DNA of 64,000 bases from Chlorella sorokiniana. Taxonomy: Eukaryota; Chlorophyta; Trebouxiophyceae; Chlorellales; Chlorellaceae. Positions 34,120-45,987 of the stretch are shown here, piece by piece. Position numbers and translations under genes: made by a program. Position 1 is the stretch's first letter. Every line of letters starts with the position of its first letter. The DNA is taken from NCBI GenBank assembly GCA_025917655.1, contig CP084617.1, forward strand, positions 1,488,001 to 1,552,000, written 5' to 3'. A model generated the notes under the pieces. It worked only from the letters and a program-made list of their open reading frames with translations, had not been told where the DNA came from and ran no database searches.

Positions 34120-37100
34120 GGGCGATCTCAAATGCAGCAGAGCAGGCCCAGCAGGGCGGCAGCAGCGACGGTGACAATGCTTTCAGCCTGCAGCCACGGG
34201 GGCTGTCATGTTCAGGTTATTATCTGAGGCAACAGATGTCGCCCTCTAGGCTGCTCCGCGACCTTGCCAGCCTTGAGGAGGGCCTCACCAGTGATCATCG
34301 GAACTTGGAGGCAGTGTCGCGACTTGAGCAGCTCGCTGAGAAAGTGAAAGAAACGTGCAAAGATGCTCAGGTAGTGCGCAGGGTGGACAAGGAGGAGCTG
34401 CTTCGGTGAGCTGCATCCCTTCGCTTCTCATCCCTGCCCGGCTCTTGGACGCCGGTCTCTCCTGCCCGTGCATCAATGTGACCGCCGCTCAGTGTTGGAG
34501 AACGCCGTCATCCGTGCCAGCCCCGCAACGGGTGGCGACAAGAACTGCGTCCGCTGCTGCGCTGCAGGTCGATGCTGTCCTTGGCCTCTACCATGTTCCG
34601 CCTGAGCCTGAATCAGACATTTAAGTGGCCGGCAAAAATAGGCCTCATGCTCATTAATGCGCTCACTTCCATGGCCAACGAGCTGGACGGCGCAGCCCTG
34701 ACAAAGCGGCAGGCGGTGCAGCTGGCCTCCTCTCTGGCCCTGGTGTGGCAGCAAGGCTGCGACACTTTGGAACAGTGCTGCTGTGAGGCGCGCAGTTCTC
34801 AGGCCGCAACAGAATCGCTGGCGGCATACGTCATGTCGCAGATCACAGCCGTGGCACCCATGATATGCTGGCTGCAAGATGCTGCCCCGGGCGGCCGCCA
34901 GCTTTGCTCGCGGCTTTGCGAAGCCTCGCACATTCCTGCCCTGGCTCACTGCGATGGCTCAGGCCTTGCAGCTGGCGGCCGAGAGCAGGACCATGAAGGG
35001 TGGGTGCACGATGCAATGTCTTCAGGAGGGATGGTGCTTCGGGGATATTCTCCTTTCGAGTACTGCACAGCTCATGCCCTGGTTTGTATGACCCATGCTA
35101 ATTCGCTCACTTTGCAGGGGTGCTGCACGATAATCTGATTGCCTTCATATGCACAGCCGGCATGGTAATGCAAGACGACCTTGACGACTACCTGCAAGCG
35201 ATTGCAGCCCAGCCCGCCACCCAGGATGCCCTGGCACGCCTGCTGCTGCACACGGCTCTGCCACACTTGGCCGTCGAGATGGAAGCGGCGGCGGCAGCCG
35301 ACAGTGGCAGCCGTCTCAGCAAGGCAAAGGAGCAGCATATGGAGACAGCTTCGTCGCTGACTGGCAGACTGGGCACCATGCTCAAGCTCCTGTCGTCCCT
35401 GCCAGCAGGGCAGCGGCCCTTGAGCGCGCACAGCAATCCGGCTGCGCTGCGCTGCGCTGCCCGGGTGCTGAACGCTCTGCCCCTGCACCGCGCACACAGT
35501 GCAGCCCCTGAATCCTACCGCGAAGCACTGGTGTGGGCAATCACCATCGCTGGGGCGCTGGTGGAGGCCCGCACACCTGCAGGGGCCGGCGGCAGCGGGC
35601 AGGCACCAGCGGCGCAGAGCCCGCAGGCCTGGGAGCTGGTGCGGCTGCTGCCTCGCATTGCCGCTCTGGTGCATAACGCTGCTGCGGACGCGGAGCTGCG
35701 CTCTGTGATTGGCCGACTGGCTACGTCGATGGATGCTCTGGTGAACGGCATGCCCCCTCTGACCGCACTGGGCGGCAGGCAGCCAGTGGTTGCGACAGCG
35801 GCCGAGGTGGTAGAGTGGGCAGAGGCCATCGATGCATCGCTGGGCCTGCTGTCGCTGCTTCTCCAGTGGAACTCCAGCCGCGCCGACCCTCCGCCTCAGC
35901 AACAGGACAAGCTGCCGTACCCCGCAGCCGTGGTGGTGCGCTTCGGCTACCTGCTCACGGGGATGAAGGCCAGCCTCTTGGCCTGGATTGCCTGCAACTC
36001 GCAGCAAGCAGCCCAGGCAGCCGCGCACGGCGCGTTCCACACGCTTGCGCGCATCCATGCCCGCGCCTGCCGCCTGCTGTGCTGGGTGGCGCCGCGCGGA
36101 AGCGCCAGGTGATGGTTCCAGGGGCCGGTGGCTGTCTCCACAACTTGCAGCTTCCGTCGACTGGTTTGGCGTGTGCGCTGCACTCATTGCACCTCTTTGC
36201 CTCTTCGGTCGGAGAGATTGGACACGAGAACAGGTGGAACATCGCAAGTGTTTGTGGCGCAACAAGTTTGCCCACCAGAATGCCAGCCGTGCTGCCCTTG
36301 CAAGCATGCCGTGTGTCCTGCTTTCTAGGCCGGCGCACACCTGCCTTACCACTTCTCAAACGCAGTTCCTGGCCTCATGCTCAAACTTGCAGGCGCGGCA
36401 TCATGCGCGCGGCAGTCGCTGCACATGTGGCCGCCCTCCAGGGGTGGGGCGGGGCAGCTACTGCGCTGCCAGCCCAGCCTGGCCAGGGCGCAATGGATCC
36501 TACCGGGATGGGCGACGCAAATGAATCAGAGACGCTGCTCGGGGCGTCGCCGCCTACTTCCCACGCCTGTTCCAGACGGTGCCCTTGCTGACAGCCCAGC
36601 TGGAGATGCTAAAGCCGGCCCGCCTGCTTAAGCGAGGCGAGGTGAGGCGCCGCCATCTGCCCCTGGAGGGCCTCGCTTCCAGCCCTGGACATGCTCCCCC
36701 ACTGTCCACGACGGTGTGGGGGCCGCTGCAGGGTCCCTGCGTCGGCAGCACTCTGGGCGGTGTATGCACCGCAGCCATGCCCGTCAATTCGCGCCTCTAG
36801 ACTATGGTCCTGTCTTGATGTCTCATCTGGCAGGACCAGCAGCACGAGCTGTTGCCACGTTTGCTCAGTGTTGCGGACAACCCTGCGCTAGCGGTGCCCC
36901 TGGTGCACAGCGGAGTGCTGGTGTATGCCGTGACGGTTGTGGAGCGGCAGGGTAGCCGGCTGACTACGAGCAGTTGCCAAGAGACTGAGAAAGAGCTGGT
37001 GCAGCTGGTAAAGTTTGTTGCGTGGCAGGCTGCCTCACCGCTGTGCCCTTCTCCTGCAGACGTCCGCTCAGTCTGGCCGTTGCCCAGCCACTTGTGCCTG

Positions 37101-37693
37101 GCCCTTCTGCCGCAGAGTGAGATGACTGTGGGATTGTACAAGGCTGCAGCGGCTGTGGCAGCATGTGCTGACAGCGCCGCTGCTGCCCTGGACAAGGCAA
37201 CCGGCGACGCTGGGCCCGCTGAGCAGCAGGCAGAGCTGGCGGGGCAGCTGCGCCAAGCAGCTGCCGGCCTGAGCCCCGCCCTGGGCGCCATGGACGCGGG
37301 TGGCAAGGTTGAGGCAGCCACTCGCAGCGCTGCGGGCGCGTTGAAGCTGCTGGCTGAGCTGAAGCCTCTGATGCAGCCGGCGGCACAGGCGGCAGCCCTG
37401 GTGCGGCAGTACTGGCAGCTGCCTGAGCAGGTGGCAGCGGCACGGCTGGAGGTGGCGCAGGCTGCGGCCACCCGCAGCTGCGCCTACCTGGGCTGCGCCA
37501 ACCTGGGCATGAGCGGCGGCCTCGCTGCGGGGCAGGGCATGGGAAGCAAGCTGTGCAGCGGCTGCCGAGTGGCCTGGTACTGCGGCAGCGAGTGCTCACA
37601 CGCCGACTGGAAGACGGGGGGCACCGGCGGGTGTGCAAGGAGCTGGCAGCAGCGCGCGGCAGGGTGGAGGCTGATGCGCACGGGTCTGCCTGA
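34120..37693 (+). pseudogene. MYND zinc-finger protein gene, copy 1 (probably broken)
   Basis: First of two tandem MYND-finger genes. Exon structure follows copy 2: exon 1 ends 34405, exon 2 starts 34567, and later exons carry GSRLTTSSCQETEKEL and the helical block ELAGQLRQAAAGLSPALGAM. The C-terminal MYND finger begins CAYLGCANLGMSGGLAAG and KLCSGCRVAWYCGSECSHAD. Compared with copy 2 it has lost the start codon (ATG to ATC near 34126; the next in-frame ATG is near 34234), has a 5-bp deficit near 34880, one extra base near 36105 and two extra bases near 37630 that remove the last MYND Cys. Four independent lesions suggest a pseudogene, though this assembly also has indel errors. The function of the long helical N-terminal part is unknown. 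Confidence 0.7.
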
Positions 37694-37984
37694 TGCACTA
37701 CCTCTTCTCAGGACTACTGCTTCTTACTTCTTCAAAACATGCTTTCATCAAGTGCAATGGACACACGTGCAATGGGCACCGAGAACGTGTTTAATACATG
37801 ATGTCGGCTCGCAAAAATGGCAGGGGTTGTTCAAGAAACAAGGGCAGGGTGGCTTGGATCAGAGTGAGTGAAAAGGAAATTCTGTCCAGCTCTGCATGAC
37901 AGGCACAACAAGAGGGCCCGGTGTGTTGCTGACATTGGCTGCCCCTCAACGACCGCCCCGTCCTCCTGCCTGCAGGGCCTGGCC

Positions 37985-38065
37985 AGCAGGCGGGGTCCTG
38001 TGCCTGGCTAGCCCCAGCGGAAGAAGTAATCTGGGCAGCCGGTGCGCCCAATCTTGCCGGCCTCC
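37985..38065 (-). pseudogene. Relic of MsrA-like last exon
   Basis: The minus strand matches the end of the MsrA-like gene at 42970-43035 (AGKIGRTGCPDYFFR), with the stop codon changed to TGG. It is cut at the duplication junction near 38060. It is non-functional and marks how far the duplicated unit reached. Confidence 0.85.
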
Positions 38066-38520
38066 ATCCCTTCCATGGCCGAGCTCATCGAGTACATCAA
38101 GAAGCACCAGGTGTGGGCGGCTGCCAGCGAGCGCATGCAGGTGGGGCATGCAGGCATGAGCACTCCAGGCGCCGGGTGTGGGGCCCTGTGGGATGGGGCA
38201 GGGGTTGCTGTTGCGGCATGAGCCGGGCAACAGGTGATGTGTGGGAGTGAGCTGCTGCTGCTTCTCCTGGATGGCTGAACAGTTGGGCAGCGCTCAGTAA
38301 CCCCTCCCTTTCAACCCTTTTGGACCTGCAGGGCCTTGAAAGCCTGTTGCCCGGCCTTGGCGGCGCGCGCGGCGGCACCCCGCGGCGCTTGCCCTCTACA
38401 CCCCCACGCGGGCACGGCGACAGCGCCAGCCCGAGAGGCGCGGCCCGTTCCTGCTGCCGCTCATTCTCTCCAAGTACCCTTTGCTGCACCGCAACCTTGT
38501 AAAACAGCTGACTTCTGCCA
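38060..38520 (+). pseudogene. Relic of DUF1664 exons 5 and 6
   Basis: Reads MAELIEYIKKHQVWAAAS and, after a relic intron with an intact acceptor at 38331, GLESLLPGLGG. This corresponds to 32535-32608 and 32804-32937. It has no upstream exons and about 13 percent substitutions in the exon 5 part, so it is a dead fragment. The later part of exon 6 is joined directly to sequence matching 33406. Confidence 0.85.
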
Positions 38521-39109
38521 GAAACTGCAACCATCCGACCTTTTCCATGGCGGCGGCAGCGGCTCTGCCTGCGGCGGCGGGCCACGCACAGGGCAGGTGC
38601 CCTGTGGCCCTGCAGACCAGAACTCCAAAGAGCAGGAGGGACAGCAATGTCGCCAATGACTCTGCCCTCACAACCACGCAACCCTGCCTCACACCTTGCC
38701 ATGTCGATTGAGTGCATTGTGCTTCCAAGGGTGCAAATGCATGCAGAACCAGGCCGCTCGTCAGCTTTGCAGCAGGAATGCGCTTCAGTGGGGCTGCTGC
38801 CGCTGCGATCTGCAAGGCTGGCAGGCTTGGACGTCAGTCAACGATACGCTGCTGTATGCCTTGTTGGATACCATGCCTTTCACGTCACTCCACCTGATGG
38901 GCAGGACGTAGGTTCCAACTGGCTGTCAGCAGCACTCAATGTAGCAGCACGTGCACAGCGCAGGCTTCCGCGGTTGCCCATGCTCATGTGGGTGCTGCCC
39001 GCTGCGCTGAGTTACACGTGATCACTTCGTTTGGGCTTCATACTGGGATGCAGGGATCGACTGACATGGTGTTGGCTCTGCAACAAAGCTAAGCTGGCGG
39101 CAAGGGGTG

Positions 39110-42100
39110 ATGTCAACTGCAGCAAAGCAGGCGCAGCAGGGCGGCAGCAGCGACGGTGACAATGCTTTCAGCCTGCGGCCACGGGGGCTGTCATGTTCAG
39201 GTTATTATCTGAGTCCACAGATGTCGCGTTCTAGGCTGCTCCGCGATCTTGCCAGCCTTGAGGAGGGCCTCACCAGTGATCATCCGAGCTTGGAGGCAGT
39301 GTCGCGACTTGAGCAGCTCGCCGAGAAAGTGAAAGAAACGTGCAAAGATGCTCAGGCAGTGCGCAGGATGGACAAGGAGGAGCTGCTTCGGTGAGCTGCA
39401 TCCCTTCATTTCTCATCGCTGCCCGCCTCTCGGACGCCGGTCTCTCCTGTCCGTGCATCAATGTGACCGCCGCTCAGTGTTGGAGAACGCCGTCATCCGT
39501 GCCAGCCCCGCAACGGGTGGCGACAAGAACTGCGTCCGCTGCTGCGCTGCAGGTCGATGCTGTCCTTGGCCTCTACCATGTTCCGCCTGAGCCTGAATCA
39601 GACATTTAAGTGGCCGGCAAAAATAGGCCTCATGCTCATTAATGCGCTCACTTCCATGGCCAACGAGCTGGACGGCGCAGCCCTGACAAAGCGGCAGGCG
39701 GTGCAGCTGGCCTCCTCTCTGGCCCTGGTGTGGCAGCAAGGCTGCGACACTTTGGAACAGTGCTGCTGTGAGGCGCGCAGTTCTCAGGCCGCAACAGAAT
39801 CGCTGGCGGTATGCGTCATGTTGCAGATCACAGCCGTGGCACCCATGCTGTGGTGGCTGCAAGATGCGGCCCCTGCCGGGGCGGCCGCCAGCTTCTCTCG
39901 TGCCTTTGCCAAGCCTCGCACATTCCTGCCCTGGCTCACTGCGATGGCTCGTGCCTTGCAGCTGGCGGCCAAGAGCAGGACCATGAAGGGTGGGTGCACG
40001 ATGCAATGCCTTCAGGAGGGATGGTGCTCTTCTTTGCGTATCGCACAGCTCATGCCTTGTTTGTTTGACCCATGCCAATCACTCTCGTTGTAGGGCGCGC
40101 TGCACGAGAATTTGAACGCCTTCATAAGCACAGCCAGCATCGTACTGCAAGAAGACCTTGGCGACTACCTGCAAGCGATTGCAGCCCAGCCCGCCACCCA
40201 GGATGCCCTGGCATGCCTGCTGCTGCACACGGCTCTGCCGCTCCTGGCCGTCCAGATGGAAGCGGCGGCGGCAGCCATCAGTGGCGGTCGCCTTGGCAGC
40301 GCAGAGGAGCGGCTCATGCAGGCAGCTTCGGCTCTAACTGGCAGACTGGGCGTCATGCTCGAGCTCTTGTCGTCCCTGCCAGCAGGGCAGCGGCCCCTGA
40401 GCGCGCACAGCGACTTGGCTGCGCTGCGCTGCGCTGCCCGGGTGCTGAACGCTCTGCCCCTGCACCGCGCACACAGTGCAGCCCCTTACTCCTACCGCGA
40501 AGCACTGGTGTGGGCAATCTTCACTGCTGGGGCGCTGGTGGAGGCCTGCACACCTGCAGGAGCCGGCGGCAGCGGGCAGGCAGTGGCGGCGCAGAGCCCA
40601 GAGGCCTGGGAGCTGGTGCGGCTGCTGCCTCGCATTGCCGCTCTGGTGCATAACGCTGCTGCGGACGCGGAGCTGCGCTCTGTGATTGGCCGACTGGCTA
40701 CGCCGATGGATGCTCTGGTGAACGGCATCCCCCTCTGACCGCACTGGGCGGCAGGCAGCCAGTGGTTGCGACAGCGGCCGAGGTGGTAGAGTGGGCAGAG
40801 GCCATCGATGCATCGCTGGGCCTGCTGTCGCTGCTTCTCCAGTGGAACTCCAGCCGCGCCGACCCTCCGCCTCAGCAACAGGACAAGCTGCCGTACCCCG
40901 CAGCCGTGGTGGTGCGCTTCGGCTACCTGCTCATTGGGATGGAGGCCAGCCTCTTGAACTGGAAAGCCTTCAGTTCGCAGCAAGCAGCCCAGGCAGCTGC
41001 GCACGGCATGCTTCACGCGCTTGCGCGCATCCATGCCCGCACCTGCCGCCTGCTGTGCTGGGTGGCGCCGAGGAGCGGCCAGGTGATGGTTCCAGGGGCA
41101 GGCAGATGTCTCCAGAACTTGCAATTTTTGTCGACTGGGTTAACGTGTGCGTTGCACTCAATGGACCTCTTTGCCGCTGCGGACGAAGAGTTGGGAGACG
41201 ATAGCAGGTGAAACAGCGCATTAACAGTGGCCTAGCAAGTGTGCCCACCAACATGCTGCCCTCGCAAGAATGCTTTGTGTCTTGCTTTAGATACCCGCGC
41301 ACACCTTCCAGATCACTTCTTTGAGGCAGTTCCTGGCCTCGTGCTCAAACTTTGCAGGTTCCGCATCATGCGAGCCGCAGTCGCCGCCCATGTGGCTGCC
41401 CTTCAGGGGTGCAACGGGGCAGCCACCGCACTGCGAGCCCAGCCTGGCCAGGGGGCAATGGATCCTTCCGGGCTGGACGACGCTGACAACATCGTGGTGC
41501 AGCTGGATAAAGTCGCCATCTACTTCCCACGCCTGTTCCAGACAGCGCCCTTGCTGGCAGCGCAACTGGAGATGCTGCCGGCCCGCCTGCGCAAGGGTGG
41601 CGAGGTGAGGCGCAGCCATCTGCCTTTGGAGGGCTCCACTTCCAGCCCTGGGCTTGCTCCCCCACTGGTCACGACGGCATGGGGGTTGCTGCAGGTTCCC
41701 TGCGTCGGCAGCACTCTGGAGGGTGTATGCACCGCAGCAATGCCTGTTGCTCCGCACGTCTACTAGACTTATGGTTTTGACTTGACCTGTTGTCCGGCAG
41801 GACGGGCAGCACGAGATGTTGTCGCGCTTGCTCAGTGTTGCGGACAACCCTGCGCTAGCGGTGCCCCTGGTGCACAGCGGAGTGCTGGTGTATGCCGTGA
41901 CGGTTGTGGAGCGGCAGGGTAGCCGGCTGACTACGAGCAGTTGCCAAGAGACTGAGAAAGAGCTGGTGCAGCTGGTAAAGTTTGTTGCGTGGCAGGCTGC
42001 CTCACCGCTGTGCCCTTCTCCTGCAGATGTCCGCTCAGTCTGGCCGTTGCCCAGTCACTTGTGCATGCCCCCTCTGCCGCAGAGTAAGATGACTGTGGGA

Positions 42101-42658
42101 TTGTACAAGGCTGCAGCGGCTGTGGCAGCATGTGCTGACAGCGCCGCTGCTGCCCTGGGCAAGGCAACCGGCGACGCTGGGCCCGCTGAGCAGCAGGCAG
42201 AGCTGGCGGGGCAGCTGCGCCAAGCAGCTGCCGGCCTGAGCCCCGCCCTGGGCGCCATGGACGCGGGTGGCAAGGTTGAGGCAGCCACTCGCAGCGCTGC
42301 GGGCGCGTTGAAGCTGCTGGCTGAGCTGAAGCCTCTGATGCAGCCGGCGGCACAGGCGGCAGCCCTGGTGCGGCAGTACTGGCAGCTGCCTGAGCAGGTG
42401 GCAGCGGCACGGCTGGAGGTGGCGCAGGCTGCGGCCACGCGCAGCTGCGCCTACCTGGGCTGCGCCAACCTGGGCATGAGCGGCGGCCTTGCTGCGGGGC
42501 AGGGCGTGGGCAGCAAGCTGTGCAGCGGCTGCCGAGTGGCCTGGTACTGCGGCAGCGAATGCTCGCACGCCGACTGGAAGACGGGGGGCACCGGCGTGTG
42601 CAAGGAGCTGGCAGCAGCGCGCGGCAGGGTGGAGGCTGATGCGCACGGGTCTGCCTGA
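39110..42658 (+). CDS. MYND zinc-finger protein gene, copy 2
   Basis: MYND fingers mediate protein-protein contacts; this long, mostly helical protein has no other domain I recognise. Start ATG 39110 (MSTAAKQAQQGGSSDGDN). Exons: 39110-39390, 39552-39989, 40094-41207, 41358-41604, 41801-41974 and 42083-42658. Recognisable stretches: FRLSLNQTFKWPAKIGLMLI, DYLQAIAAQPATQDALACLL and IVVQLDKVAIYFPRLFQTAP. The C-terminal finger is CAYLGC, then KLCSGCRVAWYCGSECSHAD, then WKTGGTGVCKELAA, with all Cys and His present. Against copy 1 it lacks one base near 40729, which gives a stop, and has one extra base near 40096. So it too is not fully open as written, but it is the better preserved copy and keeps start codon and finger. 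Confidence 0.75.
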
Positions 42659-42985
42659 TGCACTACCTCTTCTCAGGACTACTGCTTCTTACTTCATCAA
42701 AAACATGCTTTCATCAAGTGCGATGGACACACGTGCAATGGGCACTGAGAACGTGTTTTAATACATGATGTCGGCTTGCAAAAATGGCAGGGGTTGTTCA
42801 TGAGACCATGGAAACAGGGGTGGCTTGGTTTGAAGGCGAGTTGAAAGGACGTTCTGTCAAACTCCGCATGACAGGCAAAACAAGAGGTTCCGGTATGTTG
42901 CTGACATTGGCTGCCCCTCAGCGACCGCCCCGTCGTCCTGCCTGCAGGGCCTGGCCAGCAGGCGGGGTCCTGTGCCTGGCTGGCC

Positions 42986-45395
42986 TCACCGGAAGAAGTA
43001 GTCTGGGCAGCCGGTGCGCCCAATCTTGCCGGCCTCCAGCATCGCGCGCTTCAAGTCCTCGGTGTACGACTTGGGAAGGCGGCGCCTGCGGGGTTGCAGG
43101 CGTGAGGGGGATTCGAGGAAGGTGACGGGAGGGGCTGGGCGTTCGGCGGCCCTCCAAGGCTCCCAGCTCAAAGCATGACGAGATGCATGGCGGGTGCGCC
43201 GCATGGGTGGCAGCCTCCCGGCTTCCGCAGCAACTCCCAGGCGGCTTCCCTCACCAATGCCGTTGTGGTACTGATGGTACACCTCTGCGGGGTTGAAGCC
43301 CAGCTTGTTGCTGTCCAGCACCCACACCGTGTTGAACTGCAGACACGAGGGTGGTGTGGTGTGGTGTGGTGTGTGCGGAGGTGGAGGGCGTGAGGCGGGG
43401 TGGATCACGGCTTGTTTGGGGGAGAACAGCGAGGCTGTGCACACAAAATTCAAAGCCACAACGAAGCAACAAGGTAGGCAGGCCGGCACCCACCATGTCT
43501 CCCTCCGCCGCCTCCCCAGCCGCATCGTATGCATTGCCCTGCCCCGCCACCAGCCGCATGCCATGCACGTTGGCGGCCTCCAGCACCGGGAAGAAGGGCG
43601 AGTCCACGCCGCCGGGCAGGCCGATGACGTTGCGATAGCCTGGCGGGGAAGGGGATAACGGGGGTGTGAGGGGGGAGAGCAAGGGGCACGCGTGTGCTTC
43701 TGTTGGCGGCAGAGCTCGCTGCCCAAGCCAGCTTCGTTGCTACCAGCTCTACGGCCCCTGGCAGCTTTGCCATGCTGAGCTTCGGGCCGCTGCGGCAGTT
43801 GTCGCTGCCGGCAAGAGCGCTCGCGCGGTGGCCCCCTCCACACTCACCACAACACACACATGTGCCACCTCCGCCAACACGCCCCCAAAACAACATCAGC
43901 ACCCACACCGTCTGGTGTTCAAACAGCCCCTGACCACATCCCCGGTCCCCACCGCGCACCCCACCTGGCCCCCCACCCCATAACCCCCACCTGGCCCAGC
44001 ATCCTGCGGGTCCAGCCGCATCATGCCAAAGGGCGTCCTGCGGAACTGCATGCCAACAGAAGCAAGAGAAGCAGGTGCACGCATGAGGGCTAAGGGGCGG
44101 GGCTGGACGCGTGCAGGCGGAGGCGACAGCTTGGAACGGTCTGTGGCGGCGAGGAGCGGCGGCGGGGAGGGCACAGCGCGCACAGCGGGGCTGGGAGCAG
44201 CCAGCTGTGCAGCCCCTGCCCACGAAATCCGCCATGAGCCGACGGCACACCATCAGGATTCAAGAAAAGCGCTGCTGCAGGCGCTGCACGCTGCTGCTTG
44301 TGCTGCCGCCGAAACAAAACCTGCGGCAACCGGCGAGGGCGCCGCCAGCCGCACCTGCTTGAAGTACGTTTCTGCAAACTTGGCGTACTGCTGCTTGGCT
44401 GCCTCAAGGTCACCCTGCAGGTCCACCTGCGGCAGGGAGGCAGCAAAACAGGGGGCTGGTACAACAACTTACGTGTGGACATGGGTTGGGTTTGGGTGTG
44501 GAACACACACAGCAACAAACCCGGGCCCTGTTCCTGCAATCTGCGCACCTTCACCACCTCAGCGTGGCCAAGCTCCTCGTACACTGCTTGGAAAGAAAGG
44601 GGGGGCCGGGGGGGTGATTGGTAGAGTGGTTCGGCGGGAAGCCAAGACGAAGGTAGTGCGTGTTGAGTTGAGGGGATGGGTTACGGGAGTGCCAAGCAGG
44701 GGTAGCAGGCAGACAGTGACTGACAGCGTCGCCAGGCCAGCAGCGCCATGGCAGGCATGCGCAAGCGGCCACTGCGGGCGCAAGGCGGCAAGCGCCCGGC
44801 GCTGAGCCCGGGCTGGCGCCGCCTGCCAGCTGCAGCGGCCCCCGGCATCCCACACCGCGCCGCCGCTCACCGCTGCCCGGAGGGCCGCGGTAGTAGCACA
44901 CTTTCCCGTCCTGGGCGGGGACGCGGCCGCCGGCATAGCCCGCCACCGCGCTCATGCTGCCCTCGTCCCGCCCCAGCGCCAGCTCCGTGGACACAAAGTC
45001 GTACTGCCGGCCCCAGAAGCAGCCGTTGCCAAAGTACACAGAGGTGAGCTGCGGCAGGGGGCAGGGGATGTTGTGCGGGGCCGAGGGGCAGCGAGGAGCA
45101 AAGCCACGCGCGTGGGGGCGGTGGCATGCCGCAAGCCGGCCAGGGGATGGCGCGGCTGCACCACGCGCAACTCTGGAGCAGCACAGGACCCACGAACAGC
45201 AGCCCTCCTTTCACCCCAACATTGCAATGTGGCAATACTTAAACCAATGTTCCACTGATGCAACAGACGGCAGCTACCCACCTCGTCATCTGCGAGTGCA
45301 GGAGGCGCCGCCAGAAGCGCCATCAGCGCCCACGCCGCCGTCGCGAGGGCCGCACGCTGGCCGACAGGCGGGGCAGGCATATGTGACGCATGCAT
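42986..45395 (-). CDS. MsrA-like peptide-methionine (S)-S-oxide reductase, divergent
   Basis: Related to MsrA, which reduces methionine-S-sulfoxide in proteins. Exons: 45395-45282, 45048-44871, 44583-44549, 44426-44355, 44045-43991, 43639-43494, 43336-43255 and 43085-42986. The first exon has a hydrophobic stretch ATAAWALMALLAAPPALA just before DDE, which looks like a signal or thylakoid-lumen targeting peptide with an AxA cleavage site. The catalytic motif is FGNGCFWGRQYDFV (canonical GGCFWG), followed by SAVAGYAGG, VYEELGHAEVVK, FKQ|FRRTPFGMMRLDPQDAG and GYRNVIGLPGGVDSPFF. The C-terminus is GRTGCPDYFFR with a candidate recycling Cys. The usual QGxDxGxQYRS segment is not recognisable. A one-base deficit near 43074 breaks GAAFPKSY. 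The last exon is the right boundary of the duplication. Confidence 0.82.
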
Positions 45396-45987
45396 GCTGC
45401 ATGGCAGGGTTGGATGATAAGCAGGGAGTAAGGTGTGGAGCCATAACCTAGCCAGCAATCAGCGCTGCTGCGGGGCTGTGGACAGCAGCGCCGCCGGCAG
45501 CAGGAGGGAAGTCGAGCCCCAATCCCGCGCCTACCTGCCGCTCGTCTGGCGATCACATTTTGCGCTGCACCGCACAAGGAGGCGCTCACAGCGCGCGACA
45601 AGGCGCTGCCTGTGAGACAGGACAGGAGCTCCGCTCAAGTGGGCCGCTGAGACTTGTAGCGACATCTTTAGATCAATTCAAGAAATGCACTTGCGATCTT
45701 GTGGTGCGATCAATCGCTTCTCCGGCTTTCGACCTCTTTGTATTGCGAGATTGTACTGATGCAAGCGCCCTCAGGTGCATGTGTCGCTCCAAGCCGTGAT
45801 TCTCGATTGATCCTCCGATATTAATGTCATATACACCGATCGACTTTCATCACATGGAAACCCGCAACAAGCAGGCTTGCCGCGAGTACCCCTCGTAGCC
45901 ACCGGTTCGCAAGCGCCGCGCTGTCCTTGCGCCGCTTGCGTCAACATACTTAACGCAAGGCCTTTGAAGGTCTCAAATTCCTGCACC
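45396..45987. promoter_or_regulatory. Divergent intergenic region, MsrA-like / subtilase 1
   Basis: About 590 bp between two outward-facing genes that both encode signal-peptide proteins. AT-richer at 45650-45860. No gene seen. Confidence 0.4.

Larger units (their letters stand above)
32535..38065. repeat. Tandem segmental duplication, copy 1 (about 5.5 kb)
   Basis: Copy 1 starts inside DUF1664 exon 5 and ends in a relic of the MsrA last exon. It matches copy 2 (38060-43035) in the same orientation throughout. Blocks such as 33660-34100 and 36860-37690 are nearly identical to 38645-39090 and 41830-42655. Copy 1 has about 470 bp (32938-33405) and one extra 67-bp unit that copy 2 lacks. Confidence 0.93.
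38060..43035. repeat. Tandem segmental duplication, copy 2 (about 5.0 kb)
   Basis: Second copy, starting at the junction near 38060-38065 where MsrA-derived sequence changes to DUF1664 exon 5 sequence across the shared bases CCTCCA. It ends inside the functional MsrA last exon. Confidence 0.93.

Noticed and set aside
32500-43100. Transposon-driven origin for the MYND duplication
   Set aside because: I looked at all three breakpoints and saw no terminal inverted repeats, target-site duplications or transposase frames, only a short microhomology.
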